A DNA stretch of 64,000 bases, taken from the NCBI GenBank assembly GCA_932521025.1, contig OW051470.1, positions 9,224,501 to 9,288,500 of the forward strand. Reading direction: 5' to 3'. The stretch comes from Oscheius onirici (Eukaryota > Nematoda > Chromadorea > Rhabditida > Rhabditidae). Below the pieces are notes generated by a model, which had not been told where the DNA came from, searched no databases, and saw only the letters and a list, made by a program, of their open reading frames with translations. A program made the position numbers and the translations under genes. Position 1 is the stretch's first letter. Each line of letters starts with the position of its first letter. Shown here piece after piece: positions 28,145 through 41,700 of the stretch.

Positions 28145-31100
28145 ATGAGCTGGTCAAGTCTCGCTGGACGCCTTCTTCTCCTCTTTCTTTCCTCTCTTCA
28201 CTGCTCAATTCTTGGTAAGTCCCCGGGCTAGCGTGTTGACTGAATAATGATCTCGACAAAAAATGCCCATTTTTTTTGGGGTTACACAAAAGTTTCAGGA
28301 CCGATTGGTTAGGTAGAAAGGGCTTTTTAGCTGCAAAAACGGCTTGAAGATTTAGTGGGTTCGCAATTTTGTGTGGACTGGCCCACATGGCCGTGGTCTA
28401 AGGCGTTGGAAACCCTCCCGAAGACCAGGGTTCAATCCCCAGGTTTCAAAAAACTCTTTTTGTTTTAAATTCTTGAACTTTGGAAGTTTCCAGAAATTTT
28501 TCAAGTCCTTTGGTAATTCTTTGACACGTCTCACTCTTTTTCCAAGGACCTCTCGACTTTTTTTTTGCAAAGACTACTCAAGCGCCTCGGGCACTGCGCC
28601 GTTATATAATTGAATGGCTCGCGAGGGTACCCTCGGGTCACAAATTTGGAGGGGGAAAATGGAAAAAATTTCAGCTCTACATTTCTCGATCTCGCCGCCC
28701 GATAATGCCTTCTTCCTTCACTCTCACAGCTTTGCCTCGGCCAACTTTACAAATCGGGTTCTCTACCTACAGGTTTTTACAATTCTTTTTGCCGAGAATC
28801 AGCAGAAAAATTCAGGGTGATTGTCCTTTTTCAACGGATCAACGTCTGAGCGTCTCTTCTGGTAATCGGGCTGAAAGCTCGAGACTCTACAGCTCTTTGC
28901 CGAATTTGCATTGTGCAGTGACGGTAAAACTTGTACGGGATGTTGTGAAATTGGTAAGTTTGAGAATTTGAAGAAAAATTAGTGAAAAATATATAAGAGA
29001 GAATGATAAAAGTTGTGAAAAGAATACTGTGAAAACTAGCGTCAACCAAAAAATCTGGCACGCAATATTACGTCTTGCGTACAGATTTTATTTGCAAATC
29101 TATTTCGTTCATTTTCTCCCTCTCCTCTGCCATTTTCTTGCATTTTTCCTTTTTTTTCGCTAAAAATTGTCTTTATTTTCCCAAAAAATTAAAGTAAACA
29201 ACTATAGAAAAACGATTGTGTGATGCCTTAAAATCTTATGGAAGTAATATTAATCGATTATTTTTTCAAATTTTTGTAATCAATTTTATTTCAGGATCGA
29301 CCCTATGTAGATGTTCTCGCAGTAGCCGACACTGCTCTACTCGGCTTGCTAAAGCAGACGGCCTGTGTTACTGTCCAAATTACAAGCCCCACTGCAGAAA
29401 CAGTCTCGTCAACATGTCATCTCTCTCCGTTCGAGGAATCCACGCAGAGCTGTCTCATTCGAATACAGATTCCGCACAAATGGTTCGGAGTCGTTGGACA
29501 CAACTCGACGAGACAGGTTTGTTGGGAAGTGACTAAACAAGTATTTTCCAGACCCTCTCCATGTCACATACCGTCTCATCGACCTGCAATATCCCCTTCT
29601 ACGACCGACCACAAGTCCCCATCAACATTCTACCGTACATTGAGAATGCCCAGGCGCATACGCTCTCCAAACACGAGGATCTGTTAGTATTTTTCTTGTT
29701 CAGAAACATTGAGTGAATTTCAGAGACCTGTCGCTTCTGTCCCGTGCCAACATCTCCTTTAGTCTTCGGTCTCTAAACTCTCTGTTCGTCCATCTGTCAT
29801 ATAACTCGACCGAGGACTTTGGAAGTGTAGAAATTAGGCTCTTCATAGACGCCCGAGTAGAAATAGTGGCTGTGAATCCGCTCTCAGCTGAAGAATGGAC
29901 AGTGAGAGTGCAGTCAGCTCAGAGGCCGGACGTCTACACTTCGTTCTTTTGTCTTCCGAAGAAGAAAGTAAAAAGGTTCGGTCTGTTTGGGACAAATTCA
30001 AAAAACATTTTCCAGCTGGGACGGCTACGTGTTCTCACTACTCGTTCGGATGAAAGGTAATCTGTTGGAGAACAAGAAATTGGAGAAGGGAGAGGATGGA
30101 ACGGAGGCCAGTCTGCACTGGGAAATTAGAAGGAGAGCCGATAGCAATAGTACCAAGGTTTGTTGTAGTTTCTAACCAAAATTCTTTGACTCCGACAGAA
30201 CTCTGATATCCAGATTTCTCGGCTCTAACGGAGCCATTTTCGATCCTCTCGTCTCAACAAGGGGTCTCGCGCTTGCACGCAGACAAGATTGATGAGCTTA
30301 GTTTCAGCGCAAAGAGGCACTCGCTTATAATCCCTCTCCGTTCCTGGGATTAGACGGAGAAATTTTCAGGAAGTCATCGACAGAGTGGCGACAAAGTTCA
30401 AAGTGACAGCCGATGTGAACTATGCCCTCGTACCGGTTCCCAAGAATACGGAGATCATCAATACAGGGATTCTGTCCGGGAGACAGGCATCGACTTCGAT
30501 GAGAGTCTATCTGGTGACACTTGGTGGAAGTGTTAGAGACGTCACCGCGAGCAGCCATTGCATCTCGGCCGAGTCGAAAGTTCTGAAGACGAGTCCAACG
30601 TGTACAACGGTCTATGTTGATGGCTCGGAGATGAGAGGATCTTTGCAGATTGACGTGCATGTGTCATTCGAACATTGGACAGTCAGTACAGCCTTCACTG
30701 TCTGGTTTCCAAAGCTGCCTGTTACGGTAAAATATAACCAGATCCAATGATCTTTAAATTTACAGATCTGGCTCAAAGACCCTGTCCTGAACACGATTTC
30801 CGGTTGGCCCATAGCCAAATGGAAGGATTTGGAGAAAGGCAAACACCACAGAAGAGCAGCCAAGCAGTTCACATGCTCTACAAGATACCAACAGAGCGAA
30901 GTCACAGTTCTCGCTTCCTTCCAAGTCTCTGATGAGAGAACAGGAGAGAGAATGTTCTTGTCAGGACATAGAGATGTCCACTTTGATGTGACGTCTCTAG
31001 CTGCAGACAGTATTATGAGTCTGAACAGGAATGTGGCCACAGTTAAGAATGCCAACAACAGAGTAATAGTGCAAGCTACTGCTCCAGGCTCGACCAGGTA

Positions 31101-32629
31101 AACTGACATCGGGGCAAATATTCTGTAACATTCAGAATCGTGCTAAAACGACCCGGACCTACTGTAGATTATGGTGGAGCCACCGTAGTTGTGAGTGAGG
31201 ATCCGGTTACTGTAAGTCGACTGACTGCCGTTCCGATAGTCGAGATGAACATCAACATTGAGCCGAGTTCGGGAAAACGAGCTCAGTATACGGTAGTCAC
31301 GGATATCGAGACCATTTTTAATCAGCGGTATCAGGTAATAAGAGTGAAAAACGGAGATATATCAGTTTTCCAGCACGGATCATTTTTCTACCAACTGCAG
31401 TATTCTGACGACGCAACGGAACCTCTGGATGACGTGGCTGCAGACGATTTTAATTTGGCTGCAGTCTCGACGGACGAACGCGTCGTCGCTTTGAGTCACA
31501 AAGCTAAAAATGCAGTGGATATGATCGGTAAGTGGTATTTACGACAAATTGCGAGTATTCACGACCATACCAAACGTACCACTACCCCATCGTATGTGGT
31601 TTTTAGCCCTGGACGACCTGACCGACCCAGCAATCGAATTCGAGCTCAGAGCTCCTGCACACTGTATCGAGACTGATTCTCTGCCTCTAGCCGCAGCTCT
31701 TGTTCCAATCCATCTCCAGTTTAATGAGGTCGATTCGAGTAGACTAGCGGTTTCTCGGGCCATCTCTTCCAACTGTAAGTATACTGTAGCATCTTAAATT
31801 TTCAATTTTCAGCTACTCTTCCTCCAACCTATCCAGTCCCTCCGGAACCTCAATCACGGACGGATATCTTGGTTCTATTGCTCATCTTGTTAGTTCTTCT
31901 GGTCGTCATAAAAATGATTCACAGGAGGGCCAGGAACTTTAATGGGTTTGTTTACTTTCTCTCAACCTCAGTATTAAATTTTTTTCAGATACGAAAAGCT
32001 GGTAGTACCACTCCTCTCTCGACTCTCCTCGTCTTCAAGTAGCAGTGGCACTGCTCCTGACGAGAACACAAAGGAGTGGGTCTGGTTGAGTAAACCACGA
32101 CTGGATACCAATAGTATAGGCAAGATTTTGATGTCTGGGCTGACTAAAATTTGATTTCAGGATCTAGATACTCTCAAAAGTCTACAATCAACGTTCCGGA
32201 ACAGTCATCGCCTTCATATGATGACAACACGCACACAAGTATCAGTTATCGTGGTTCAGAGATCTCAGTGTTCATTTCACCGACACCGGTTGTTACTGTG
32301 AGTTGAGATCTAACGACAGAGGGAAAAATATATATGGTCATAACTAAAAAAATTCAGGTGAACGCCGAACGGGAGCGTGTTGGAGGTTCCTGGAGGTCCG
32401 GTGGTCGCTCCAAGACAAGAGCAGCTCGCCACGCGCTGGTCGACTCTTCTTCTGATCACAATTTGGCCAGAGTTGTAGCTAGAAATGGTACTATCTGCCT
32501 TTCTGACAATAACATAAAATACTTTTAGGCTCCTGGAGAGAGGAAGACCAATGGCAAAACCATACCTGGAACGCCAAGAGAAGACATAATCCGAATGCTT
32601 ACGACGGGATGAGGGAGAGTGTGGCTTAA
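28145..32629 (+). CDS. tmem-132: TMEM132 family single-pass membrane protein
   Basis: Seventeen exons: 28145-28214, 28675-28772, 28816-28953, 29295-29516, 29552-29682, 29724-29975, 30016-30157, 30370-30726, 30766-31097, 31136-31334, 31374-31527, 31607-31774, 31813-31945, 31989-32113, 32161-32297, 32358-32487, 32529-32629, giving 962 aa. A signal peptide (SLAGRLLLLFLSSLHCSI) is followed by the long TMEM132 ectodomain. Family blocks seen include NTEIINTGILSGR, VWFPKLPVTIWLKDPVLNTI with SGW, LQYSDDATEPLDD and the STDERVVAL block. A membrane helix (about 768-790, DILVLLLILLVLLVVI) precedes a cytosolic tail with WVWLSKP, matching WVGLSN in vertebrates. Family members act at the neuronal surface and bind WAVE-complex or actin partners. 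The splice donor of exon 14 has a second candidate (GC type) at 32119. Confidence 0.9.
28378..28440 (+). pseudogene. tRNA-like element in TMEM132 intron
   Basis: ATGGCCGTGGTCTAAGGCG (D-arm type) and CCAGGGTTCAATCCCCAGG (T-arm type) lie 15-20 nt apart with a GGAAACCCTCCC insert. The acceptor stem is absent. It is in the sense direction in the first intron, about 230 nt before the acceptor. Confidence 0.45.
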
Positions 32630-32774
32630 GCAATACGTTTTAACGAACAAAAATAAACGGGTACACTGTATTTTTGAAATAAACCGTTTTATTTGAAAGG
32701 CACAAGAGCGAGAACAAAGGGAAATTATGACAGAAATAACAAAACAAGCATCTGATAACAGAGATATGTCAAAG

Positions 32775-34975
32775 CTATTTGGACTTTTTGTCCTTCTTCT
32801 TGTAGCGTTTTTCGAGCTCTTCGACGGAGGAGATTTCCTCTTTTACTCTTTGAGCCCAGGCAGTACAGTAGTCTCTGCAAGTTGGATAATCAGATTAAAG
32901 AAGGGATAAAGAACTTACAAAGCTTTCTTTAAGAGATCCTTCTCATTTGAGTGAAGTCGTTCAATCACTTTTTCCCTAGGAGTTTTGTACTCTCTCGGCT
33001 TGTAAACTCTAAACACTAGTTAGTGCAAAAGGAAAACATACGAATGCATTAAGAAAATTCTAGTCTTTAGCCATTCAGCACATTGGAGGTCAGCCTGCTT
33101 GGTATTCAAAACCTACAAAACAATTTTTTTGATAAAAAAGCTATACCGTACCTCGTCGTCAAGACTCTTAGCTTGGAAGAGTTTCGCGAAAATCTTCAAG
33201 TTCTCCGGAATCGGTTCCTCACCATTCGTGACACCGAAGACGTACGTCTTGAAAATGTACTTTTTGCTGTGACTGGGCTCTCTGCAAGCTTGAAAAATGA
33301 ATAAATTTGTAATATAAACTAACAATTGTCTTTGTTTCTCCAATGATTCCAGCTTCATCATCTTTGCCGGTGTCAGAGGATCACTTTTTGAAAAACTGAG
33401 CTTGAGTTCGTAAATATCGGGACTGATGGCTCCGGAAGGCACAAATCCGTTGTGAATCTGAAAAAAAAACGGATCAGCCGCTAAGAAATGTTGGCTTACG
33501 ACAGAATCACTGCTGCTCTTGGTTCCGTAGTACATCTCGACTTCGTCGCCGGCCTGGTAGTTGTGCTGGCTGACCACCTAGAAAATACGGATGTGAAAAA
33601 AATAAAAATTGTGTGCGGTGTTAGTTCGCGCTGTTCAAAAGTATCCTAACAATTGAAATGAGCGCACCAACTCAACCACAAGTGATTTTTCAGTTCGTTG
33701 TGTATCGGTCACGAGTTGGTGAGCAGCTTGGCGGCTCCCAGATAATTTTGAATTTGAATTTTTGCAAACCCTTTTTCTATAAATATTTTCCCTGTTTTTT
33801 TTTGTTCAATTTTTGTTTTAGGAAAAAAGTATTAAACTCACACTAGCGTAGTGGCCCGCCCAGCTGTAGCCGATGACACAAGCCGTTTCCTGGTCATTGT
33901 TGTGGTTGGCCAGGTCCATGAAAGGGATCAGGGCCATGGTCTAATTTTTTTTCTCTTTTTGTTCAACAATTATTTTACCCTCAAAGGATTTCCAACGCCG
34001 TCCGTCTCCGTCGCACTAGGTAGACTGTTGATGCGACAAGCTACTGTACTCACAGCCCACCGAAAGAGATCCCAAGTAAAATTGGCCACGTTGAAGGGAG
34101 TGTCCAGAAAGAGGGGAGCCATGAGACCTATTCTCTCGTCGTCCGTAGACTGCTGGTAGTCGACTTTTCGGATAACTTCCAGAAGAAAGTGGCAAAAGTT
34201 CCGAACGATTATTCGGAAGAAAATTACAGATTCTTCGAAACAGGGAGATGGCTTGAGGAACTGGAAAAATGTCTCGCTGTCTTTCTGTCTCTCTCTCCCT
34301 ACCTGAAAATCCTCCTCTGAATAGTACAAAGGAACAGAATTAACTGCCGGAAGAAAATTGATGTATTCTTTAAATTGTGAGGACGGGTTCAGTCTCTCGT
34401 GACACAAAAACAGTGCCAGGATTACGTTAGGATTGTTCCTAACCATTGGATCCTCCTCTATTGTCTTACTGAAAAATGTTTTTTGAGAATTTTTCTTTTT
34501 AAAGTTACCTCAAAGACGGCATTTTCCTCGCTCTCTCCACGTCAATCATAGCCTCCCTGGGAATCTTAACGATTTCCGATTCTTTGGGCAGGTTACTAAA
34601 TTTTATTGTGATCACAAAAATAAACAGAGAAACTTACACTTTCGCTCTGAGACCGTAACCTCCTCTTTCTGGATCGGAAGAGATCTCCACACCCTCATGA
34701 AAGATTTTCTGCTCGTCACACCAGTTCAAGAACTCTTCCAATTGTTTTGGAGTCCTCCTAAGAAAAAAAGATTGAATAAATCATGAAGCCTCTAACTCTT
34801 TAGCCTCCTCAAGCGGAGCATCGTCCGTCTGCAGAGAGTGTATTTTTGTCAACATGGATCGGATCATCTGATGTTCCGTCCATAGCTTGTCACTTGGCGG
34901 AGCCGGTGTGTAGAGTGTGTCATAGAGAAGTGCTACCATCTGCGCTAATTCGGCAAGTTTGGCATTGGATGACAT
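32775..34975 (-). CDS. SETD3-like SET-domain protein methyltransferase
   Basis: Twelve exons (34975-34797, 34757-34638, 34595-34509, 34468-34303, 34260-33979, 33940-33842, 33577-33500, 33457-33324, 33281-33152, 33112-33042, 33008-32919, 32874-32775) give 511 aa. The order is an N-terminal helix region, then a SET domain interrupted by an insert, as in SETD3/LSMT enzymes. It begins with FLNWCDEQ, GVEIS and GGYGLRAK, then NPNVILALFLCHERLNPSS, WDLFRWAVSTVACR, and ends with IPFMDLANHNN and EVEMYYGTK. A Rubis-subs-bind type helical C-terminus ends in a lysine tract. In animals SETD3 methylates actin His73. NH and YGT motifs used for cofactor and substrate binding are present. It converges on TMEM132; their stop codons are only about 145 bp apart. 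Confidence 0.88.
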
Positions 34976-35712
34976 CTGAAAACTGGAGTTGGGAGAGAGA
35001 CTGGGGGACAGAGAGCTTGGTAGAGAGGCAACTGAAAGTGCCCGAGTAGGAAAGAATTACAGGATTTGTCAGGCAGAGAAACAGGGGAAAATTCTACTAA
35101 ATCAGAGGTGCGGTCAGAACAGTGAGTCAGCAGCAAAACGTCTGGATGTTTCGTTTTGCAGTCTAACCTCTAACCGACTGCGCTATGCGGAAAGGTTGCA
35201 AGGCAGCTTCGGGCGGGCTCATGAGATTTCTTGATTTTTGAAAATGTCTAAAAGAACTTCCTGCTATGGAAAATACGATTCAAATTGGCGCGCCATTACT
35301 TGTTACCTTGGGGCAACTTTTTTCCAATTGCCAAAAGAGTAAAAATAAACAAAAAGAGAAGACAATGAGGGTGCAAATTGGCCCACAGGAGCTTCCAGAA
35401 AATATTGTCTCTAGTGTAAAAATCGCGAGAGTCCACCCCCATCTCTATGGCGAGAGAGGGAGAGCGAGAGAGTGGGCGTGGCCATGCCCCCCTTCCCAGC
35501 GGAGTGACCACTAATGACGTCACACGCACACACTATTCCGCATATGATACTCAGCCAGCTGGGCCATTTGGCTGCCGCTCAAAAATGGGAATTTGTGATT
35601 TGGCGCCAAAGCGTACGCTTTTCTCTATTTTACAGCTATTTGAATTTTTTGAATTTTCCGCTTTTCTCTATTGGCTTTTATAGCTCATTTAGCATCGATT
35701 ACTTCCAGAAAA
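34976..35712. other. spacer between divergent SETD3-like and ubinuclein genes
   Basis: A 737-bp bidirectional promoter region. It holds a tRNA-like half (about 35140-35205, minus strand). A TTCCAG just before the ubinuclein ATG (about 35703-35708) may be a trans-splice acceptor. No other gene is seen. Confidence 0.45.
35140..35205 (-). pseudogene. 5' half of a tRNA-like sequence
   Basis: On the minus strand it reads TAGCGCAGTCGGTTAGAG (D-arm type) followed by TTAGACTGCAAAACG, with GCA where a cysteine anticodon would sit. The T-arm is missing, so it is a pseudogene fragment. Confidence 0.35.
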
Positions 35713-38700
35713 ATGGCTCTCCAGCTCGGCGGCGCCAAGAAGAAAAAATCAAAATCTGAAGGCCAGCATAGGATCATACAGCTCGATCTCTTCAAGCCGA
35801 CCAAGAAAAAGTATCCTGTCTTTGATTTTGAAGAGATCAGAAAAGAACAACTGGTTAGTTCAACCCACAATTGATTTTTGATCGATTTATTGATTTCTCC
35901 AGGGAGAAGGTGAATCAAGTGGTGATGAGCGATTCCACGATTCAGATGCTCTGGAGCTGGTGAGACGATTGGAAGCAAAATATGTGAGTCAGGAGCATCT
36001 GGAAGAGGCTGGAAATGACTTTTTAGGGCGGCAAATCAAAAAAGAAGAAGAGAAGAATCATCGGGACTGAAGATGACTTTATTGACAAGAGTGCCGGATA
36101 CGAGCTGGACGACCCCTTTATTGATGACTCTGAGGCGGTAAGAGGAAATTTTACTTGGAAAAATTGCAAATCTGAAAATGTCTGCTACAACGGTGTCATG
36201 TAAACTTCGAAAAGTTGGTCAATAAGGGAGAGAGTCTTGGTATCCATGTTCCGAAATCTGTAGCTCCTTCCAAAATGTAGCACGGTGAAATCGACCAAAA
36301 GACAGTGACGGTGAAACTGTTAAAACCATAACAAAATGAACCAATTTGTAAGAAACCATTGAAAAAAATGTAGAAATGAGCTGTAAAAAATTGTTCGGAA
36401 ACACTGAGGATGCAGCTTCTACATGAGTTTTGTACCAGTCTAGTGGGAACTTTTAATACAGAAAGTTTATTTGGGAAACTGGAGCGAAAAAATATCCGTC
36501 TCAGAACAGTTTGACATCACAAATTCTTCCCCCAAAAAATGTCCGTATATAGAGCTTCAGCAACATTAAGCTGAACAAATTGTGTGTGAGCATTTTTTTG
36601 TAAAGACACGGATCTTCGAAGTACAAGTCTCCTGCCCTGACTTTACCAAAAAAAATCTAAACTGACCGGCGTCTGTGACTCTGTGACTTTGCCTGTTTGT
36701 CCGAAGCCACGATATTCGTCGTGACACGTTAGAAATCGTCGGGATTATATAACAAGTGACTTCAGAACTTGAAGTTAGAACAATTTTTATCTTCTAGTGT
36801 GTTAGAGACAAGTAGAAATCTTCAAAACGGCAAAAAGCAGGTAGAAAAGTTTGGCGCTACGTTGTTACCAGGCGACGAGTCAACTATAGAACAATTCAGC
36901 CTCTGGCTGGTTTCTTCAGCAGATCTGAAAAGTTAAAAAAACTGGAGGGATCTGCCAGGTCATAGTTCAAAAACTGAAAGCTACAACTTTGCAGAATTTG
37001 ACTATTTGTAGGCTCAAAAATTACACTCTGGACCTAAACGTGTCATGTATAACTTACACCCATGACGGGGCTGAAATAGTATGTATTTGTAATTTTTCAG
37101 GAGATGGATATTTCAAAAACTAGTCCATACTTTTATTTCAGTACGACGAGCTAATTCCCTCAAACTGGGACACGGCGGAAGGTGGCTTCTACGTGAACAA
37201 GGGCAAGCTGGAGTTCAAGGAAAAGTTCGAAATGGCCGATATTAGTGATCTTTCGGAAGACGAGGCTCCTCCGGCCAAGACTACCAAGAAAAGAAGCCGG
37301 ACCCAGAGTGATGAAGAGATGGAAATCGAGGAGGATTCTTCGAAGAAAGAAGCAGAGCCAAAGAAACCGGCTGCTGTGGTTCCTGCTGCGGCTCCTGTGG
37401 CTGCCGTGCGGGCAAGTATGATGGGAGCTCCTCCTTCGAAGGTTTTTGAGCCGAATTTTTGTTTTTAGACCTTTATATTTCAGAAATATGCGCCCTCAAG
37501 TGCTCAGATTGCAGCCAAGGCTATCATCAAAAAACGCTTGTCCGGAGTGCCACCGACCTTGGGCAGGCCGAAGCTGATGAAAACGTGAGTTAGAGGTTTT
37601 CAATAAAAAATTTAACATCCAAAAATTTCTCACATAGCCTAGTGGCTAAGTAAGTGGCGTGTGAATCAATAGGTCACGAGTTCGATTCCTGGCAAATTTT
37701 ATTGTCCTTTATATTTGCTCTTTTGCAGAAATCTCTCTTCCTCCATGACGAACCTTTCAACAGCTACGACACCTGTTGTTCCGGCACAGAATGGTACTGC
37801 TCCCGTCTCTGAAGCTGCTTCAACGTCGGCAGTACCTTCTCCGGCGAAGGCTGTAATCAAACCAGTGGAGACAGTTTCTTCCCAGATGCAGGGGGTTTCT
37901 CCACTGAAGCCGGTAAGACAGAGAGACAGAGAGATAGAGAGACAGTCATACCTCGGTTACAATTGAATTTACAGCGCAAGCCCCTTCCCGCCATGTCCCA
38001 GACTCTCACGGACATGATTGAGAACTTCAAGAAGCTGACTGGAAATTTGGCTCTGCCTGGACAGAAAAAACGCCTCCAGAATCAGCACATTGACATGCTG
38101 ATCAGCTTTGAAGATCAGTACATCAAGGACGGACTGACGGTCCACGAGAGAGCTAGAGTCTTCCACTCGATAGCCGACTATGTAGGAATTCAGAGGAACT
38201 CACTCTATGCCAGAGTGAACAAGAGGAAGGAGGTTGGTATTATTTTTTGTTTGTTTACGCCGCTCTCAGCTGATAACAGCGAAAAGTTTTGTTGAAAAAT
38301 TTGCTTAGATGGCCTAGTGGCTAAGAGACTTCCCTATGAAGCAAGGAGTCGCTGGTTCGGATCCCCGGACCAATATCACTTTTTTGCTTTTACACAAATC
38401 AATTTTCAGGACCTCAAAGGTGGAGCTACACCTGAACTACCCTCAACCACACCTGCTCCTTCTGTTGCTGAGGTTCAGAAGCCAAAGGAGGCTCCCAAAA
38501 ATGATGAGATCACTGTGATTGGCGTGACAAAAGCAAAAGAAGCTACTCCAGTCATTGATTGGAAAGCAAATTTGATGAAAGAACCGACGCATGTAGCCGT
38601 AAGTCATGTAGAGACACTTTTCCAATTTTTGACATACAGAGCGTTACACAAGTAATGAACACGATGAAAAAGGCTGGCATGGAAAAAGAGGCGGATCAGC

Positions 38701-41700
38701 TCCTTGCAAGCTACACGACCTACGCCGAATTTAACAAGGCTCATCGTAAATTGTAAGCGATCATTTCAAATTTCATTATCTCTCCCAAACAGGATGACCG
38801 AGAAGGAACACAGGACAACACATCCGATTCCTGTAAAAACCAACGGTTCGGCAGTGGATTCGAAAAAGGTGCAGGTGCCGAAACCGGCTTCTGCCGATAC
38901 GACGGCACAGCTCCTAGAATGCCGCGCCAAATTTGAAAAGTTGGCAGATGAGGTCGGCAAAGAAGGACCGAAAATCAGAGACTTGGTTTCAAAATTGATG
39001 ACATCGTGAGTTGTTGAACTAATTAAATGACTCATATTTTTTTAGACACAAAGCCGCCAAAACTTTGGCCTTGTACGCCTTCTGGCCGCCGAAATTGAAG
39101 GAACGGCTCAGAGCTCTATTTAAAGATTTTACAGTCATTTATTTGAGCATGGTTCCAGGAGCTGTCAAGGTTCAAAATCTGATCACATACGCTGATGCGG
39201 TAGTCGGTAAAGACAAGTTCAACACTCTGATGACACAGACGTGAGTGATTCTCTGTCTGTCCCTCTCTCTATCCAATCACACCTTTTCCAGCTGGATTCT
39301 CCTAGAGATGTACATCGTTGACAAGGAAAAGTTTGCCGGAATTCTAACTTCAGATACTCTTAGAGATTTGGTCAAGAGCGAAGGAACCACTGTCCAGAGG
39401 TTAGCCTATCCAATTTTCGTGTTTCATTCCCACCATTACAGCCTTCTCGATCAACTCGATTCATCCAAGAAAGCGCCAGCTGCCAACAGTAACGGTGACG
39501 ACGATGTGCAGGTGATTGAGCGCAAGGTCTTGGCTAGTTATAACCCTCTCCGTTAATTTTTCTGTTCCGCACGATGCACTTTCTCTGTTGTTTGCTCTAC
39601 CTCTGGCTATAAATCACTTCCAAAATGTGCTTTTGTTACAGTTTCTCGACGAACATGGCAACATTCCGTCGACGTCGACTCCGAAATCTATTGGGGGAGC
39701 AGCTTCTTCTTCTGGTACTGGGGCTAAGAGTACACCAAGTGGGTTCATCTGATTCATAGACTACTGTAAAAGATGTAATAGAAGCACCCCTGTACGCAAT
39801 TAGGTACGAATTTTTTTTTCGGGGTGAAGACATGATTTTTCAATTAATATGTTATTTTTCCTTGGTAGCTGAGATGTCTATCTGTATGGGAAAAATAGAG
39901 GAAAAGCTGGGAAATTTTTTTATCAACCGAAAAAAATACGTACCTAATTGCGTACAGAGCTTCTATTAGAAGAAATACGGTCACGGTAAGAGACAAAGAA
40001 ATGGAGAGACAGTGAGGCTTGGAAACTGAGAGACAGTTTTATTTGACACCCTATTCGGTTCAGCTCCCGTCTCTCGACCAGCCGTCTCTAACTCACAGGC
40101 CGTGAATGCAGCTGCCACGTTGGCAGCCCTCCAAATGGGTCTCGCCACGAATGGCCAACAGAACATGGCAGCCTTGCAGGCTATGCTTGAACCGCAGCTG
40201 ATGAAAGCTCTTCAAGGATCTAGTCAGATGCAGAGCCAAGTAAGTGCTTGATTCTATGTTTTCCATCTTTTAGATGCTCCAAATGCAATTCCTGCAGCAG
40301 GCACAGCAAGCGATGGCTGTTGCCAAAGAACAAGAAAAGAAAAAGCTGGAAGAAAAACGGTTCATCGAAGAGCGGAAGCAGAAGGAGAAAGATGAGAAGA
40401 TGAAATTAATCCAGCAGAAGAAAGCAGAAGCTCTGGCAGAGAAACAGAGACAGATTGAGGAGAAGAAGAGAAAGATTGAGGAAGAGAGGAGAAAGAAGGC
40501 TGAAGAGAAGACGAAGCGGGAAGAGGAAGAGAGACTGAAGAGACAGAAAGAGCAGTTGGAAAGAGAGAGACGACTTCAGGAGGAGAGGGAGAGGCAGCAG
40601 AGAGAGGTGAGGGACAGTGACAGTGACAGAGACAATACCGGCTTTCAGGAACTGGAGCGAAAGAAACGAGAGGAGGAAGAGAGACATCGACAGATGACTC
40701 TTCGGATCAAACAGGTAACTTCCAGACTCTTTCTCTAAGGGGCACTAGTCATTCAACGTTAGAAAACTGAAGTGAACAGACGGTTCAGGAGGAAGAGATG
40801 CGGAGACAGAGAGAGGAACAGCGTCTTGCACAGTTGCTCCAGGTTGGGTAGTGTTTCCTCTATAGAGAGGGACACAATGAAATATAATTGGTGTTGTGTT
40901 GTGTAGGAGGAACAGTTGGCGGCGGCTCTATTGGAAGACGAAGTGAGTCTGGATGCCGGAGACGACCAGGAGGCGGTTCTCCGAGCACGAGAGGTTGAAA
41001 ATTATCGTCCAAAAATCTCACCCTCTGCTTTCTGTTTTGCATGTCTTTTTATGCTTGCTATCAACCCTTTTCTAACATCTTTATCTGCCAATTTGGGTCT
41101 GGGCTTGACTACCGTAACCCATCAAAAATATACTTTAGGAGGCGATAGAAGAAGAAGAGCGAGTCCGACGCCAAGAGGAACAAGCCTTGGCGGCCAGGAA
41201 ATCTACAGTATCCCAGATGGAACAAAAACCGATGGTTCAACAGAATGGAAGTCATGCAATCAAGATGGAGACTCAGGGACACGATGCTTCTCAAAATGGA
41301 TTTCATCAGCCCGCTATGTTCCAGCAGCATGTTCAACAGAATCCTCAAAGCTTCCAGCAGTCTGTTAATCCTGTGCCACAGAGTCCTCAGTTCATGACTG
41401 GAAGTCCGTATACGGTAGGTTTGGCGTAGACAGAGACAGGGAGTAAAAAGTAAGGGACAGAGGGGCGGAGGGACAGAGAGTCAGAAAGTCGGAGAGTCAG
41501 AGGAGTATGAGAGACAGAGAGTCAGAGAGAAAAGATTAGGGGAGTCAGAGAGACTCAGAGAGTTAGAGAGGCAGAGAGTCAGAGACAGACAGAGAGGCAG
41601 AGAGTCAAAGAGACAGAGGGACAGAGGGACAGAGAATCAGAGAGGCAGAGAGACAGAGAATCACTGAGTCAGAGTGGGATACTTTTCCAGGGTCCCGGCT